Below, one piece after another: positions 63,195-64,000 of a DNA stretch of 64,000 bases (within the stretch, counting starts at the first letter, position 1; each line of letters begins with the position of its first letter). A program made the translations under genes and the position numbers. The notes beneath the pieces were generated by a model. The model worked only from the letters and a program-made list of their open reading frames with translations, was not told the origin of the DNA and ran no database searches. This DNA is from Candidatus Scalindua sp. (GTDB lineage: Bacteria; Planctomycetota; Brocadiia; Brocadiales; Scalinduaceae), in the NCBI GenBank assembly GCA_031316155.1, contig JALDRB010000013.1:1-64000 (forward strand). The letters run 5' to 3'.

Positions 63195-63569
63195 TTAATT
63201 TGCAGGAAAAAGAAAATCTATCTCTTTTGATAGTTCCGACAGGTCAAAAGGCTTCGTCAATATAAAGTCTGCATTTAAACCTTCATAGTTGTATTTACCT
63301 ATTTTTGAAGACCAACCGGTGATAACTCCAACCTTAGGCCTTTCGTCTAATATATCCAAAGCTTTGATTATTGCTATACCGCTAGTCTCCGGCATAACCA
63401 TATCGCAAAGTACCAGATCAAATCTTTTTCTTTTAATGAGGTTAATTGCCTCGTTGCCACTAGATACAGTTGTAACATTGTAACCCTTTTCTGAGAGAAA
63501 TTCATTCAAAAAATCACATATGTATTGCTCATCATCAACAATCAGAATACTTAAATTTTTCAAATTCAT
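63195..63569 (-). CDS. Single-domain response regulator (receiver only)
   Basis: A CheY-like receiver occupying the full 124 residues. Acidic pocket D12-D13 (LIVDDE), phosphoacceptor D56 (LVLCDMVMP), T84 (GVITGW) and K106 (LTKPFD) are all present. There is no output domain, and no kinase is nearby. It is a different protein from the receiver at 12077. It stands alone beside the decayed IS. Confidence 0.88.
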   Translation of the reverse strand: MNLKNLSILIVDDEQYICDFLNEFLSEKGYNVTTVSSGNEAINLIKRKRFDLVLCDMVMPETSGIAIIKALDILDERPKVGVITGWSSKIGKYNYEGLNADFILTKPFDLSELSKEIDFLFPAN

Positions 63570-63826
63570 CTCTTGTATTCGTGTAGAATCTTTATTCTTC
63601 CTAAGATAAGTTACAAAAAGTCATTATAGCCATTTGATATAATGACTCTTACTCTTTTAAGTAAACATTAATTTTCTTAAATTTGTTCCTTTACTCATAA
63701 TGTGCGTTCAGTGTTGTATCGTTTTATATAGGCAAAATAGCCTCTCAGTAGGTTATTTTTTAGTCAAAAAAACAAAAAATTGGAAGTTGAGAGACCAAAA
63801 CAGTTCTTATAGAAGGCCGACATCCC

Positions 63827-64000
63827 TCATACATTTTTGGCTAGATTTTCACTCGTTACAAGACCATCCAGGACATTACTATCCTTCCACTTTTGAATAG
63901 TATCTTGAGAGGCTGCGCTTTTCTGCTTTCTCCGACGGCTACGAGGAGGATGTAAGGTCCATTGGCCTGTTTCTGTAAATTTCTTTCTATCTCTCAGAAG
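63827..64000 (-). CDS. C-terminal end of an unidentified gene (runs off the window)
   Basis: A minus-strand frame is open from the window end to a TGA at 63827-63829, giving 57 residues. It has a basic stretch (PPRSRRRKQK) and a helical tail (DTIQKWKDSNVLDGL). The composition looks coding, but no family can be named. The remainder lies outside the window. Confidence 0.35.
   Translation of the reverse strand, partial: LLRDRKKFTETGQWTLHPPRSRRRKQKSAASQDTIQKWKDSNVLDGLVTSENLAKNV

Noticed and set aside
63700..63900. 66-codon plus-strand frame near the window end
   Set aside because: No family resemblance; it overlaps a more coding-like frame on the opposite strand.

Overview
The window is AT-rich (about 39-40% G+C by eye) and comes from a free-living, diderm bacterium with a largely anaerobic character. 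A System II cytochrome c assembly pair (ResB/CcsA), a secreted mono-heme cytochrome c, an LptB-type ATPase, a KdsC-like phosphatase, outer-membrane barrel and OmpA-like proteins, bactofilins and an O2-independent ergothioneine route together suggest a planctomycete of the anammox type (Brocadiales, Scalindua-like). That assignment is an inference from gene content and style; no rRNA or anammox marker is present.

Layout. 0.1-10.6 kb: housekeeping genes on the + strand (ruvC; argB-argD-argF behind a consensus sigma70-type promoter; rph-rdgB; a cytochrome c; lepA; a zinc-ribbon signal peptidase I; lptB; a DUF2905 protein). 10.7-24.9 kb: a UbiA-type prenyltransferase, a receiver-domain protein, groES-groEL, purB-thiE-hisI, an OmpA-like lipoprotein, resB-ccsA, a candidate structured RNA, acyP and DUF167-ileS. 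25-32.2 kb: holB, rny (apparently starting at an AUU codon), mnmG, and coaE followed by a rho gene broken by three 1-bp indels. 32.2-45 kb: an accessory region with an outer-membrane barrel, a tail-fibre-like repeat protein, a HAD phosphatase, hypothetical genes, two decayed group II introns, a decayed tyrosine integrase beside tRNA-Thr(CGU), a 3D-domain protein, CstA, and a ProW-like fragment abutting an interspersed palindromic repeat. 45.3-50 kb: egtD plus a 1135-residue fusion of a molybdo/tungstopterin oxidoreductase and a cysteine desulfurase, which together read as an anaerobic ergothioneine pathway. 50-53.1 kb: a PEBP protein, two bactofilins (one with zinc ribbons) and a protein resembling the deoxyhypusine-synthase fold. 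53.1-60.2 kb: a minus-strand six-gene set (MutL/GlmL-like ATPase, barrel-sandwich/KOW protein, DUF6754 membrane protein and three further membrane proteins) that looks like one uncharacterised envelope complex. 60.3-64 kb: a charged secreted protein, a VOC protein, a decayed IS with duplicated end motifs, a second receiver protein and a partial gene.

How it fits together. Arginine synthesis, protein folding, cytochrome maturation and translation genes form ordinary operons. The two points of most interest are the ergothioneine pair (EgtD methylates histidine; the fusion would take sulfur from cysteine and place it on the imidazole ring without oxygen) and the six-gene membrane system. Long genes in most of the window are intact, so the clustered frameshifts in rho stand out from the expected decay in the mobile elements.
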